Of a stretch of 64,000 bases of DNA, positions 28,365 through 42,100 are shown piece by piece. The position numbers and the translations under genes were made by a program. The stretch's first letter is position 1, and every line of letters begins with the position of its first letter. The notes under the pieces are model-generated. The model had not been told where the DNA came from. It saw nothing but the letters and a program-made list of their open reading frames with translations, and made no database searches. The stretch comes from Wuchereria bancrofti (Eukaryota; Nematoda; Chromadorea; Rhabditida; Onchocercidae), in the NCBI GenBank assembly GCA_005281725.1, contig SSBO01000007.1, positions 1,928,402 through 1,992,401 on the forward strand. Direction: 5' to 3'.

Positions 28365-31300
28365 AATACTGATTAGCTGCAAAATGTAGAGATAGTTTAT
28401 TTCAGCAGGGTACGTCATTATTGCAGTAATAGTTATTTTATATAAATTTTATATTAGTGATACATTTCTTGACTTTATTTAATTTTTTATGTTTTTTCTA
28501 TTAACCAATCGGTGAAAAAAAGAAGACAGGTTAAAATATCAGAATTTATTCAATCTTTTCTTTTGAGCTCTGTTTACATTTTCAAGAATTCTGTCATTAA
28601 ACATTGAACCATTTCATTTTAAAATATGAAACTTCTTTATTGTAACCAAATTCTGTATTATTCACTTTTCTTATCAACAAACCATCCACTTTATTTCTTG
28701 GCCATTTATTATTCAATCTTCATTTTCAATGAAAAAAAGAAAATGAATGGCACAGTTTCCTGTCATTAATTTTTTTTTTTTTTTGATTTTGCATTTTTTT
28801 TCACGAAATCAATATTTTGTTTTTACTTCAAAAACAAAAGAGCAAAAGAAAAGACTAAATTTTGGTTATTATGAAACTGAAAATTAGAAATGCAAAAAAT
28901 TCTAAAATAGAAGCAATAGAGAAGAAATGTAATAGAGAAAAAAAATGCAGGTTCGCAGTTTGCTAAAGTTTCTTGTTTACATTTTCAATTCATCTTCAAT
29001 TCAATTCAGTAGACAACAAATTTTCACTGTTCATCAGAGAAAAAGATTTCACTTGAATATTTGACCTATCATTTCCGGTTGCTGAACTTATTAATTTATC
29101 ATTTTTTCCGGTTACTGAACTGAAATTTAACGGTTACTATTTGTAAATGATGCAATTGTTCATGCAATTTGTTTATTTTTTGTTCTTTTTTCTTCAATTT
29201 CATACTAAAACATGTAGAAAGGTTGTGCGCTTTGCAGAATTGTTCCGGTTCCGGTTTTGTTTAACCTGATTTAATTTCATTTGCTTCATATTCGTTTTTT
29301 GTACATTTTTTAATTCACAATGAAATGAAATTTCTTAATCTTTTTGTGTATTAATTCAAAAACAAAAGATAAATTCGTTTAAAACTAACAACAATAAGAG
29401 CTTTCGTTCATTTTTGGCTTGAACTTGAATATTTATTGATTTAAAAAGCTTTAACAAGAAAGAGCTATTTGATAAATCTTGAATAGCCTGGTTCTCTACA
29501 TCAATTATCAAGAATCTTATTTCATTGTTGCGCCTGACTTTGAGTCAAAAATCCATCTTGAAATGCAATGTTTTTTCTATTGGCCAAGCTTGTTTGATTT
29601 ATTAACTTAGCCCCAATTACTCCTCGTTAACTCAGTAAATGAATAATTTGAATTTGTAGTTCGAAAGTTTTTTTTTTTTTGAATTTGTAACTCGAAGCTT
29701 TACAATACAGAGTTTGCTAACTAATTCAATCAAAATACATTTTATATTAATGAAATAATGTTTTAAAAGGGCATATTTGTCTGTTTATAAATAGAGACGA
29801 AAAGAACAGAAAGCCAAGTAATACCATATAACAATTTGAAATTGTTCTAATCTTAACAAAAGTTCTGGTAAATATTCAAAAATAAAAATAAAGAAAATTC
29901 TCAACCGAAATGGCAATTAATAATTCGGTGACGCTCAATCTGAACACGTTGTACTCTGATGAGCAGTGATTCCATAATATTAATTGCAAAAAGTAAATCG
30001 ATCAAACAGCATTTATCAAAAACATAACGATATATCAAGCTTCGTGCTGGAAACTTCTTCGTTCCACGTGATATGACGTACTCACTTTCACTTTGGAAGT
30101 TTCAAGAATTTCGAATGGAATAAATCATTTAGTTTCACTGTACCATTTGTGAAACGAGATGCATCAGGGAAGGTCTAACAGATGTGATCATTTGCGCATA
30201 AATTATCTTGCAGACATATGCATACACTTTTACTGTTCAAGCAGTTCTTGTTTACTTTTATTATTTCATGAATCTGTTGTTATTTATCTAAAAATCTCAA
30301 ATTAAGAACGATTTCAAATTAAAAAGAAACAAAATTCAATTTTTTTGCGTATAATTTTTGACAGTATTACCACTGTATTTCACTGCAATTTTCGATTGAT
30401 CTTTCCCACTCATTTTATTTTTAAATCTTCCTTCAGAATTCTTGCTAAATTTTTATAAATTTTTATTTAAAAAATTTCTCTCTCAGTTATGATTTCATTA
30501 TATTTTTCAAATTGATCTGCTCTTGCGTGTTTTCTCGTCATCAAAAAGGAATTGAAAAACTGATAATGAATCTTTGGGTGGTAAACAAGTGTGCAAATTT
30601 TAGCTCAGCTCATTAAATTTGACACATAAATCGAAAATAACTTTGTCAGACATGTTTTATGAACCAGCCTCTATACTTTTCTTGTCCCAGTATAACCTTT
30701 TCTTTTTCCTCTTGGCTCCTTCACTTTCCATCTTTTTCCATTTATTCCGTTTCGCCTTCATACTTTTCATGAACTTATCATCGCACAGCGATAATCTAAA
30801 GGGAGAGAAAAAGAAAGAGCAGATGTGATAATTTCTAGCTCCAACAGTGATCAATTTAAATATTTTGAAATAAATAGTCTTGAAATTCAAAATATTTTCA
30901 GTAGAAAATATAAAATGACAACGTATAGCGTTCAAGTTAATAAAACGAAAATACTATATATCCAAACTATGAATGTTCTTTTCCAATTAACATTTCCTTT
31001 GGTTATTAATTTTTTTTTTTGGTATTGACTTTATGCTATTTGCTACCAAGCAATCTGATCCATTCCACAAATTTTCTAACCCTTTCTTAAATTCTTACTG
31101 AAATACTGCCTGTTCGTAATATATTGAACCTTATTCTAATCTTACCAAAAATACTTGAATTTTCCTGACATTCATTTCAATCATTTTTCACATAAATTAT
31201 TCAGACCGTTTTGTAGGTATTTCATTAAAATTTATGAACTCAATTGAAATTATGGAATTCTTTATCTCATAAAAAATTAGGAGAGAAGTTTTAGAGTTTT

Positions 31301-31705
31301 AGCAAAGATTAAAAAAATATTAAAGGTCTAGTAAACATTTCTATAGTTAGTGCATGATTCGTAAGTGAAATAAGCTTTTGAAATTAGTCCATCTAAAGTA
31401 TTCTCTTTAAATTTTAGATCATGTGACCATTCTTGAATTGAATGAAAATCTAAAAAATAAGAGCTTATACTTTTGGTTTCCGTTATAGTTAACAAAGTGA
31501 AAAAAAAAAAAAGATTCGTTGTTGAATTTCTTAATACGTAATATGAAATAGCATTAGAGCTTCTCATATCACAACAGGCTAAAAAGTATGACTTACATAA
31601 TACTATAGAAAAAGGTTTTTTTTTTCCAGTTTATCGTATGGCCATATTTGTCGCATACTTTAGTTTCTCTTTGCTAATTATGAATCAAAGTAACCAAATT
31701 TCTTA

Positions 31706-31758
31706 ATTTCTTGAGATTACAATTTGCTTCTTTTTTTTGTTTTTAGAAACCGAAGTAA
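31706..31758 (+). repeat. Degenerate direct repeat, copy 1, acceptor-like
   Basis: ATTTCTTGAGATTACAATTT, a T-rich tract and TTTTAGAAAC are repeated in near-identical order at 31975-32030. Both copies end in a good-looking 3' splice acceptor. Confidence 0.65.
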
Positions 31759-31974
31759 CCAACAATTATTACTGAATGTTGTGTATCAATACCGAAAGCA
31801 ATTTAAACTTTGTTTTCGAATTTTGTTTAAAATTTCCCGTCATTTATTCTATACCGTTCATTTGTCAAACTTTCTTTGTGTTCAATTTACCTTTTTTTCT
31901 GGTGCTGAAATTATTTTTAATTCGTTCATTCCTGTCATTTTCATTTCTCTCATATACAACTTCGTTCATCCGTT

Positions 31975-32030
31975 CATTTCTTGATTGAGATTACAATTTA
32001 CTTCTATTTTTTCTGTTTAGAAACTACAGT
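31975..32030 (+). repeat. Degenerate direct repeat, copy 2, acceptor-like
   Basis: The partner of 31706-31758, about 150 bp upstream of the MPC2 copy B start. It could belong to a 5' untranslated exon of that gene. Confidence 0.65.
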
Positions 32031-32162
32031 GGAACTGATGGTTTGTAAGTGGCATTAAATACTGTAGCAGCGTATTGTGTTACTGATGACTTCTTAATTT
32101 TATGACACTGGTTGTTGATTCTTCTCATCAAATTTAAATTATTAATACATTCATTGAAAAGG

Positions 32163-32170
32163 ACATTCAG
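32163..32170 (+). promoter_or_regulatory. Acceptor upstream of MPC2 copy B (possible trans-splice site)
   Basis: ACATTCAG ends four bases before the ATG at 32175. Confidence 0.5.
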
Positions 32171-32174
32171 AGTT

Positions 32175-33425
32175 ATGTGCATATATGATGCATTTTGTAA
32201 AGCTGCTGATAAGGTAAATGTACTTTTTTCCTCTTCAAAGTATAACTTCATTTCAAGATTTTACTTTCAATCTTTTCAAGATTCGAAATTTTAAAAGCTA
32301 AAATTAATCTGAATTGTAAAGAATGTAGAAATTGAAGGTAAAATAATCTTGCTGCGTAATACAGCATAATAAAGACAGACTGCAATACAGCACTTCGAAA
32401 TATTACATATCAGGCATAACACTACTAAAAATCAACAACAATAAAAAATATTTCTGTTTTAACTATTTCCATTATTTTCAGTAATTAATTCTTTGTTCAT
32501 TTGCCCAACATATTGCAGGCAATTTATCCGATTCTACCCGATTTCATTAAAAAAACTTGGGATCATCCAGCTGGTCCCAAAACAGTCTTTTTTTGGGGAC
32601 CAACGATAAAATGGTGTCTAGTGTTAGCTGGTTTATCTGATCTGATGCGGCCAGCGGAAAAACTTAGTTTTTTTCAGGTAATCACTCGGTTTGTTTTTCG
32701 CGTTATCACTTGAAGTAGTTCAAGTAGTAGAAAACAAAGACAACAACAACAACAACACTCCAGACCTGTTAAAACAAATAAGTCCAAATTTTTATAGTGG
32801 TTGAATGGTGAACATGTCTTAATTTGAACATGTTTTAATTTGAAAATAAAAAGAAACATCTAACTTATATTTAAAGAATATGGCACTTTTTTTCACGGGA
32901 GGCATTTGGACGCGATACAGCTTCGCTATTACGCCTATCAACTATAATCTAGCAAGCGTCAATTTATTTTTATGTGGAGTAGCCCTTTTTCAGTTAGCTA
33001 GGCTAGGATATTATGAGGTTTGTTGCTTTATTATATTACCTTAATAGTGATTGAGACTAAATAATCCATTAATTAATGATGGGCTAAATCAATATTTTTT
33101 TTTTTTCATTATGTAATCGCACTTTACTGTTCAGTAAAATGTACCTTACAAAAGACAGGCAATTATGATTCTGTGTTACTTACACTTATGTACTTAATTT
33201 ATTCTGCGGAATCACTTTTTTATATCTCAATTCATCGGGTCCTTAATTCCAGTCTATGTTGTAAGGTTCATTTCTCCTTTCCTTTTTTTTTTGAAGCATT
33301 TGCAACATATAATCTAAAACTGAAAAGAACTGCAATATCTAAATGTCTTTTCTTACTTCCATTTATTTCAGGCATTTACGAACTCTTCCGTGAATACTAC
33401 GATAGTGAATGTCACTAGCATTTAA
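32175..33425 (+). CDS. mpc-2: Mitochondrial pyruvate carrier 2, tandem copy B
   Basis: Exons: 32175-32213, 32519-32677, 32877-33017, 33372-33425, in phase, about 130 residues. The core matches copy A and the family: DHPAGPKTVFFWGPTIKWC, LAGLSDLMRPAEKLS, TGGIWTRYSFAITPINYN. Compared with copy A, the N-terminus (MCIYDAFCKAADK) is encoded by an additional exon, while the two downstream intron positions (after ...FQ and after ...YYE) are the same. The C-terminal tail is different and carries several NxT/NxS motifs (NSSVNTT, NVTS), which should not be glycosylated if the protein is mitochondrial. Function as for copy A. Divergence of both ends, with a conserved core, suggests an old duplication with possible specialisation. 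Confidence 0.9.
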
Positions 33426-34572
33426 TGTAATCAATAATGCCCAGACTCATGCTCAAGCTCAGACTCAAGCTCGTTTTGAGGTCAATGGTAGAAAGAATCA
33501 AGTCAGAGTTTTCATAGTTGCGTGGAAAAGGATGTAAATTTAGTTCAACCATTGCTACATTTCCTACTTCTATCAAATAAATCAAATAAAGTCTGCATGT
33601 CAAATAAAATTTCAATTTAAACTTCAATTTTCTTATCCCTAATAAAGCATTTCTCTCTATGCAAATGGAACACTTTAATAAACGTCATCCCAGAACTCGG
33701 AATCCCGGAATCCACGTGCAGAACACTAAAGCAATACAATACTCTGTAAGAAATATTCTAAAATAATTCGAGAAAAAAATAACTGAATTCTAAAAACTCA
33801 TTCCACGTGTTATATTCAAGAATTTTACTCTCTTTGCACTTTTTTTTGATCTTAGAGATTCTTAATGGAAGCCAATAGATGCATGTAGTAATTTGAGAGT
33901 TGCAGATTCCACCACTCACCTTCACCTAGCCCTTATGAACTCCCCGGTTGTCACTCCTACAGATTGTTTAATTTAAATGGTGAAATGTACACGTGCCAGG
34001 TTAACAGTCAAGTTGCGACAAGCGCAAAGTGTTTTCTTTGCCCAATGGTCGGACATATGTATCACGAAGACTATTTTGATGTGTTATTTGGCCCACCTAT
34101 CTCCCGTTCATGACCACCTGCGTTCCACGTCTTTAGCAATACTGCGTTCATACGTCACTTTTACAGCATACCATTTCTTCTACCTTTCCTTCATATGTTG
34201 TCACGTGATAATTTCATCAATTTAATATTTTTAAATAAACAAATAGTGCATCTTATTCATGTCTTTTAAATGAGATGATGGTTCCTTCGACAAATAAACT
34301 CATAACGTTTGTTAAGATATATTCATGCGGACGTAACGCAATAAATTTTCACTTAACAATAACACTACTTTGAAAATATGCTCAAGTGATGCGGAAATAT
34401 GTATTTTGCTTCCTTCATAACAATTTCTATTCGTTCATATGGATATAGCATTATTTTCACGTTGTATTATCTCTCAGAAAGAGCAGAAGAACGTAAAGTA
34501 ACGGAACGTCGGTGCCAATAAACTAATTCGTTATTTCCATTCTAACGACTTCGATTTCCTCTTAGTTAAGAG
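33426..34572. other. Intergenic region between MPC2 copy B and MPP6
   Basis: AT-rich apart from a compositionally richer, coding-like stretch at 33961-34200 (listed separately). Confidence 0.5.
33961..34160 (+). pseudogene. Coding-like relic of unknown family
   Basis: After an acceptor-like CTCCTACAG, one + frame reads LFNLNGEMYTCQVNS, then CFLCPMVGHMYHEDYF. It meets a single TGA near 34107 and continues coding-like for about 20 codons. Its GC content is visibly higher than the flanks. YTCQVNS is reminiscent of the distal cysteine region of immunoglobulin domains (D-x-G-x-Y-x-C-x-V-N), but that is weak. I see no intact gene. The best reading is a relic or an unmodelled exon. Confidence 0.25.
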
Positions 34573-36351
34573 ATGACTGAGCACGTCGATACTAAAGGAT
34601 TATCCTCGGCGCTTCTGCAGATGAAGGTTTTTTGCTTTTTAGAAATTTCTATAAGTGAAAATAATATTGCTGTTTGTGTAGCGTTTATTTTATCTCCTTA
34701 TAGCTGCTTAACCGTTTTATTAAGTATGTTAGCTTAATCCTCGTTATGGGATTCATATACGAAGTTTGTTTTATTTATTTTATATGAAAGCATAAGGAAC
34801 AATCATATAACTGTGTCGTCCAAAAGCTTTGCGGCATATTTCCAGTTTCAGAGATTTCAACTTTAACTTGAATTTAAGAGAAATTTGCAAAGTTAAATTT
34901 GAATTTTAATACCTTCCTCAGATTTTCTTCTCTTTCTTCCTCCGTCTATCCCTTCCTTTTTTTTTTTGTCCGCTCACCATGAATTAATTACCTTTATAAT
35001 TTATATGTAGGTCAACAGTTCTAGATGATTTTTTAGTTTACGTGAAGGACAATGAAGTCTTATTTATAACTGTGCAAAGGATAGTGGCTATGAATTTTGT
35101 TTATAGTTTATGCAAAGAACAAGGATTCGTTTAGAGGAAGAAGCCAAAAGAAAAAGCGAACAAAAATTGCAGAAACGTTTTTTAAAGAAAGATGATAAAA
35201 AATTATTAAAAGGACCAGAAGCAGCAGAGCCGTAGGTTTCGAAATTTAATGTCGAAATTAAAAAATTACGTTGTTCATGTTGCTTTAGAATAATATATCT
35301 GCAGTTTTTAAATATTTGCAACTTCTCTGCAAGTACCAAAGAATTTCTTAAAGAACGCTGATATGTATTAGTTATCGCAATCTTCAAACTCTTTTTAGTT
35401 TCCGATAATATAACTGAAAATCTGCCTTTTTACTTGAATTCGCACTCTTTCGCTTAAAAATTTTTGAAGTCTCATTTTAGAATTGTGAAATCCGAAAATA
35501 GATATGACTTATTGGAAAACCTTTCATTTGGACGAATGTCTTTTAAAGGTTTCAATCCCGAAGTTGAGGTATTTTTTCATGGATACAAAACTTTTGACTT
35601 TTCAAATTTACTGAAAACCGTTCGGTTTGATTAAAGTCTTATAAAATTCTGTCTCGGAAGTGACATTTGACACTTGATAAAATATAACTTTTTGAATGTA
35701 TTCCATCTTTCTGCTATGAATTAGCAGAAACAGTGGATGGATGTAGTTTTCAGTATTTTTAGAAGCTTATGAAATATTATGAGGATATGAAAGGCTACAA
35801 AGTGTCTGATGAAGTCGACTTTGATATTGGACAGGACATTACGGATTATGAATTAGCAGCATCAGTGTACGTTTAGTGGTTTTGAATTATGCACATATAA
35901 TGATTTCTCAGTCATATTCGTTTCCATACTTATTAAGGTTTTGAACTTCAGGTTCAGCGCAAAAACAAAAGGAAATAGAAAATATCTGAACAAGCATGAG
36001 GTAAATCTTCTCAAAGTTCATATTCTTCCTTTTGTTTTATCTTTATTGAAACTTTTTCAAATTACACTTTTACAGCATACCTTTTTGTTTAAAAAAATAA
36101 CTAATTTTTGGCGTCTGAGTCGCAGTTTTTTTTTTTTAAACGGTAATAAAGTTTATTAGTAGAAGGTCAGTAAAGTATTTTGAAATAGAAATGATTTGTG
36201 TGGTATTTTGTAACCACTAATATACTTAAATACTGGTCTTTGAAATTTGTCTTTGCAGATGGATGAAAGAAGCTTGACCGATGAAATTAACGAACAACCA
36301 TTAAAGCGTAAACGTCGAGATGATGGACATCCAACTCAATCAAAAATCTAA
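34573..36351 (+). CDS. MPHOSPH6: MPP6 (M-phase phosphoprotein 6), nuclear exosome cofactor
   Basis: Exons: 34573-34626, 35107-35231, 35481-35568, 35763-35866, 35952-36000, 36259-36351, in phase, 170 residues, close to the ~160 of vertebrate MPP6. Family blocks are present in order: SSALLQMKFMQRTRIRLEEE near the N-terminus, the signature LSFGRMSFKGFNPEVEKLM (about 71-89) and a basic C-terminus (KRKRRDD). MPP6 binds the nuclear RNA exosome and helps dock the MTR4 helicase for 5.8S rRNA maturation and RNA decay. The arginine- and methionine-rich SFGRMSFKGFNP block is the conserved exosome-contacting segment. The start ATG lies just after TTAG/TTAAG sequences. The lysine-rich middle (KRFLKKDDKKLLK) fits a nucleolar/nuclear RNA-binding protein. 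Confidence 0.92.
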
Positions 36352-39120
36352 ATTGTGATTTTATTTTAATGCTCAGTTTTTTCTAATTCAACATGTATGC
36401 TATTTCTTCGTCCAGTTGTACTGTTTTCATTATTGTTTTGCCACTCAGAAAGATTGCAGTTAGGTCATTAAATTGCTTAACAGACTAGGCAATGAATTCG
36501 ATCAGTCCATTTTTAAACTTGGAGCACTGTTCAGGAATTAGTCACTCTTTCAAAACATTTGCACCACGATATCCTTTTGTTTTAGTGGTTATTATCAACT
36601 TGTGAACTGTTTCCACTAATGTTTGGAGATATGCTTTTAGAGCATCGAAGTTAATCAGTAGAAGTCAGTCCAGAGTCAGTGATAAAGCTGTACAAATAAA
36701 TCTTAGAATTGAGATATGTCTCAGCTGTTATGTACCATAACTAGATAATCAGATCATGTTTTTGCTTTTGTCCTTTTTTCAGTGAGAATTTTGTTTTGTA
36801 AATGTTCGACTTTTTCTCATTTTTGAAATTTGTGCTGTACTCAATTTTCCAGAAAATAAAATAAGTTTTTGTTCTGTGTTGAACGATACCGAAATTATCA
36901 TCCATTTTGTCATATTTTTAGCATCAGACGGTTAATTTATAGCATTTCTAACTGAAATAAAAAACTGTTTTTAAGCAAATTTTAATTATTTGTTTTTAAC
37001 TATTGCAATTATTGCAATCACCCTTACTACCGATTTTTTTTTTTTAAATAAGATTGCATTAATGTTAAAAAAACAATAGAAAATAGAAAAGAAATTGTTC
37101 TATCATTTGATACAGTAATATTTTAAATATATTCCAAAAAGACATTCAGTTTTACAATCTCAGCTATTGAGTACTTTCAAAACTAAATAACAAGAATAAT
37201 CCTCGTGATTGAACCTAAATTTCATTTGTCAGCAGAGTATTAAATTCCCTTTTATTATTGTGTGCATATCTATTCTCATTCATCAGTAGTTATAATAGGA
37301 ACATTACTCGAACATTAACAATTCTCAGCACAAATATTTCCATAAATAATCTTTGCTGGACCGAAATGCAAAAATAAAGATTACGCTGAAGTGCGGTAAA
37401 TTCAAAAGCATTAAGAAAATATTTCAGATACATCGGTTGATTCTATTCCTGTTCTATTATTGATTGATAACTCTTTTTACCGGTAACTTTCTTGTTCCCT
37501 TCTCAACTTTCCGCTTACAGTACTCTTTTTTTGATTCTCATGAAATTCAGTAACCAAATGTTCGTTCTATGATCAGGGAAAGTACACTTACTAAAAACAT
37601 TTCACATTCCTGCACAAAGGAAGATCTATGAGCAAGCAATTAGGAATACACATGAACATCAGTTATATTTGCTCTAAGAACACTTCAGCTTCTCGATATA
37701 TTTTCTTGCAGTCTTTCCGTAAGATACGCGATCCGGAATGCATCCAAAATAACCCAATCTCACTCAAATTTCCTAAACAGCCAATGACTACGTCTTAACA
37801 AATCTAGGCAATATGCATATATGTAGCTTAGCTGCTTGATTTTATTCTAATCTTTCTTTTTATCAAAGTATTTTAAAATCTTCGGAGTCCAATGATAATT
37901 TAAATTACTTTTTGCTGTGTTATTTATAAGTGTTAAATGGAAAAAAAAAAGAAAGAATTGACACCGTTGCAAGTACCATTGGAAATGTATAGAAAAATTG
38001 TATATGTTTGGTTGCACGGAAACTTGTAAGAAATGTACAATAAGCTTTGATTAATTTGCTGGAACGTTAAGTAATCATAAACTAATTTCCGTTTAGTTAT
38101 ATGTTTTATTTTAACACTGAAACTGTAAAATTACATCGCATTTGTCAACAAATGTCATAAGCAAATTAGTACTTTAAGAATGTTTAACATTTTAATGACT
38201 CTTATCTGTTTCGTAAACTTTTTGCATTTTCATTCGCTAATAATTTAATCTTGAACATCAGTTTTGTATTTCGCGAGGCTCTAGAATTCGAATTTAGAAT
38301 TAATTTTTGTATTAAACATAAATTAGCAAATTTTTCAAATTAAAATATCATCCGAAGTTGAAAAGTATGTTGAATACATTTAATTTGGATCACTTTGTTT
38401 GAGAATGATCGAACGAGTGTTGAAATAATATAAAATTTGGAGCGAACTTTAGATTTCTGATCCATGACAGATAGCTATACATCGAGCATTACTACAAATT
38501 GTTCTCATTCCTAGCATCATTTTCCTATCATTAACAACACAACGTTCCCCTCCTTAGTCTTATTGATTTCACTAATTGGCAGCCATAATTCGAATGTTGT
38601 GACCTTCAATTTCTCCCACACCCAATTGGATAACTTGTGACATTCGCAAATTTGTAAAATGAAACGACAGTAGCAAAGCGCTGTTCGAATTTTAATTAAA
38701 ATTTCATTTGTTTATGTTCAATGAGTAAATTTGTTTGTTGATGAGTTAATTTTTATTGTTTATTAATAGAAATAAATAACTACTTTTACGGATTAAAACA
38801 CAAATTCTAAATTCTTAATCCACCATAGTTCATTTTAAATTTAAATTAGAAATAAACTTAAGTAACTTAAGTTTTTATTACGCAAATGACATTTATCTAT
38901 AAGATAAAATAATTGAAGCATTGAAGGCAGTTATAGTATGCAGATATGATTGAAATCCAAAATTTTTACTCTTGGTCTAGGATAAGACCACTGAAGGTTT
39001 GGAAAGTGAAAGGAATTAGATAATATGTTGGAAATGGACAAAATGTGGATTGGACATTCCATTTGTATTGATTTTTTTAACAGCGAATTGATATCACTAC
39101 GTTTATTTGAACTTATTTAT
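36352..39120. other. Intergenic region between MPP6 and the epoxide hydrolase
   Basis: About 2.8 kb holding the MPP6 3' UTR and AT-rich spacer. I see no coding family, RNA gene or clear repeat. Confidence 0.6.
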
Positions 39121-39130
39121 TCCTTTAGTA

Positions 39131-42100
39131 ATGAGCAATTATTCATTGCAATTAATTTTGGCTATATCTGTTGCAATCATTACTTATGCTATTTATGCAA
39201 TTAACAAGGACTTTAGCGCTTCTCATTCAGTGAGTCATCCTTTTTTTTCTTGAAATTATTTCGAGCTTTGAAATGACAGATACTGTTAGCAAACTTTATC
39301 TTGATGAGTTTAAAGTGAGCAAACATGATAAAATGATAATTAGTGATTTGAATCTAAGCAAACAGATTTAAATCAAAATTTCTAGCGTAATATAGCTGTC
39401 GATGGGTGGTTTGGTCGTGGAAAGGAACGAAAAGATGATGAGCGCATTGCACCTTTTAAAATTAGCGTTTCCGAAGAAGCTATACAGGTAGCTTGTTTTC
39501 TTCACTAATTTGTTAACCTGAAATTAATGAAACATGCATGGAACGAAGATACAATGTTTCCATGGTTCTCGCGTTAACTTCACTGCTAAGTCTAAAAATA
39601 CTGAATTATAGGATTTGAAATTTCGCTTGAAAAATGCTCGAATTAATTATGAGCCACTAGAAGATTGCAATGATTTCTCATACGGTTTTAACAGTAAATA
39701 TCTCAAATATGTGGCTAATTATTGGCTTAACAAATATAATTGGAAATATCATGAAAGCATTATAAACACTTTGCCTCAATTCACTACTGAAATTGAAGGC
39801 CTTAAGGCAAGTCTTTTCTAGTCAGTGAGCTTTTCATTGCATCTTTTTCTTTTCTCTTATCACTTTATATTCTATCATTTAAATATTCATTTATTTAGGT
39901 TTTCAAATCAATCATGTAGTTTAATTTTTGTTGATAAAGAATATTTGAGACAAATATAATTGTGCTGTTTAACCTGTTTAATAGATCCATTTCATTCATG
40001 CTAAACCGATACATAATAATTACGAAGTTATCGTTCCACTGCTAATACTACATGGCTGGCCAGGAAATGTGTTCGAATTTCTTAAAATCATTCCTCTGCT
40101 AGTGGATCCAATTCAACAGATTGGTTCTGATATTAGTGTAACCTTTGAAATAATTGCACCGTCAATCCCCGGATTCGGTTGGTCGGCTGCACCAATGAAA
40201 AAAGGTAAGGTGAAAGATTAGTTAGGAAAGTTACTTTCACTTTTTTAAATATTACTTCCACTACTTCTGAAGCAAAAAAAGCACTGCATACCTTTCGAAT
40301 TGAATAAACTAGTCTGATTAGTTTTGTTCCTTAGCAGCTTTATTGGAACGTGAAATACCTGTAAGAATTATATACCAAGTTCATTCTGGTCAGACGTTTA
40401 TGTCTCGAGCTATTTACATTTAATTCTAATCATTGATATCTTATACTTTTAGCACTTCATAAACTTCGCTTCATCAATAAATAACTCATGAATTAAATAG
40501 TTAATTTTATAGACCAAAAATTTGCAAGTTTTTATTTTCAACCCATCAGTTTTCCTCTAATCTACATTGTCTACAAACAAGCTTAGCGAATTGTGTCGGA
40601 AGTAGATACATTACTTTTGCCAGAAATAGATTTTAAGTTTTGCAGGATTCAATACAGAAGTGGCAGCGAGAATATTCAATAAACTGATGATTCGTTTAGG
40701 CTTCTCAAGATATTTACTGCAAGGTGGAGATTGGGGAAGTAATATTGCTACTAACATCGCCTTTTATTATCCTGAAAAGTCAGGTTTTTCTTTTCTTTTC
40801 AAAAAAGATCAAAGTAAAAAGAAAAAAAGAAAGTTTAATAAAATTCAATAAAATAAAATTAATTTTTTTTGAAAAAAATTGATTTCTTTTTTTTAATAAA
40901 AAAACTCCATCTTGGACGGCTGTAAAGATACGTTTGGAATGTGATAGTTATACTGCAACTTTCTTTTTTCCATGTATTGCAGACGAATTTCCCAATCTCT
41001 AGTGATAGTTATTAGATCTCTTAAATTAAGTCAAATATGAGCTACAAATGAAACTGTATGAGATGTATGAGATGCCAGTCTCGATTTCACTTTCTCTTAT
41101 TGAATTCTGAATTTTTTTTTTCAAATGTCAAAGTCCTGGAGAAATCTCTAATACCAATTACTTCTGTGCAGCATTGTAGTGTTATTGGTTTGCATTTGAA
41201 CATGGCGCTAGTATTTAATTGGAAGGCGCTGTTGTACGCAGCATTTGGCATTATAGCACCAAGATTAGCGTATTCTTCTCAAACATTTCATCAACGGGCT
41301 ACAGGCGCTTTGCTTAAGGATATGCTTGAGGAAACGGGATATATGCACATCCAGGCGACAAAACCGGACACTATTGGTGATAATTTTGCATTTCTTGTTC
41401 TCACTAATAACTGTATACTGCCTTATTGTTATTTGCTTTCTCCAATTCAAGGTTACATTTAGTTATAATTATGCAAATAAATCTGAATTAAGGAATCCGA
41501 TGGAACTAGATTGGAAATTAAATAATTTTGGGAGTTAAAATCTGTATCAAAAACTTCAGTAATTGCTTTTTTTGCCATAGTTCCTAAACTTCTCATATTT
41601 CAATAGTATTTTAGGTGCAGCACTTAACGATTCTCCAATAGGTTTGGCAGCTTATATCCTGGAAAAGTTTTCATACGGAACAAACACTACTTATCGGTCA
41701 CTTCATGACGGTGGTCTCACAAAGTAATTAATTGTAATCATTGAGGAAAATTCTTGAGAACAAAGAAATATGCAATTTTGGAAGTTTTGCAATAGCAGTT
41801 TCTTTTTAACCAAATGAAAGTTTACAATTTCTACACATTCCAGAAAGTTTACATTGGATGAATTGCTGACCATAGTATCCATTTATTGGTTCAATAATAA
41901 TATAATAAATGCCATAAGGCTTTACAAGGAATATTTCCAGAATACATCCATTTTTAACAAATTCAAGCAAGTTGCCTTCTTAAATTTCATTTTATTTGCC
42001 AGATTGTAAACTACTTTTGGTACTAAGTGCTTACTGGTAACTAAAACATCTTTCATTTGATGTTCATTTGATCAATTAAACTTCGAAACTATATGAGTTT

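Larger units (their letters stand above)
28365..32162. other. Spacer between the two MPC2 copies
   Basis: About 3.8 kb of AT-rich DNA without a recognised gene. It contains a short tandem duplication around a TTTCCGGTTxCTGAACT motif (29068-29123), another around GAATTTGTA (29648-29701), and two similar acceptor-like blocks at 31706-31758 and 31975-32030. Most of it is A/T-run sequence. Confidence 0.6.
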
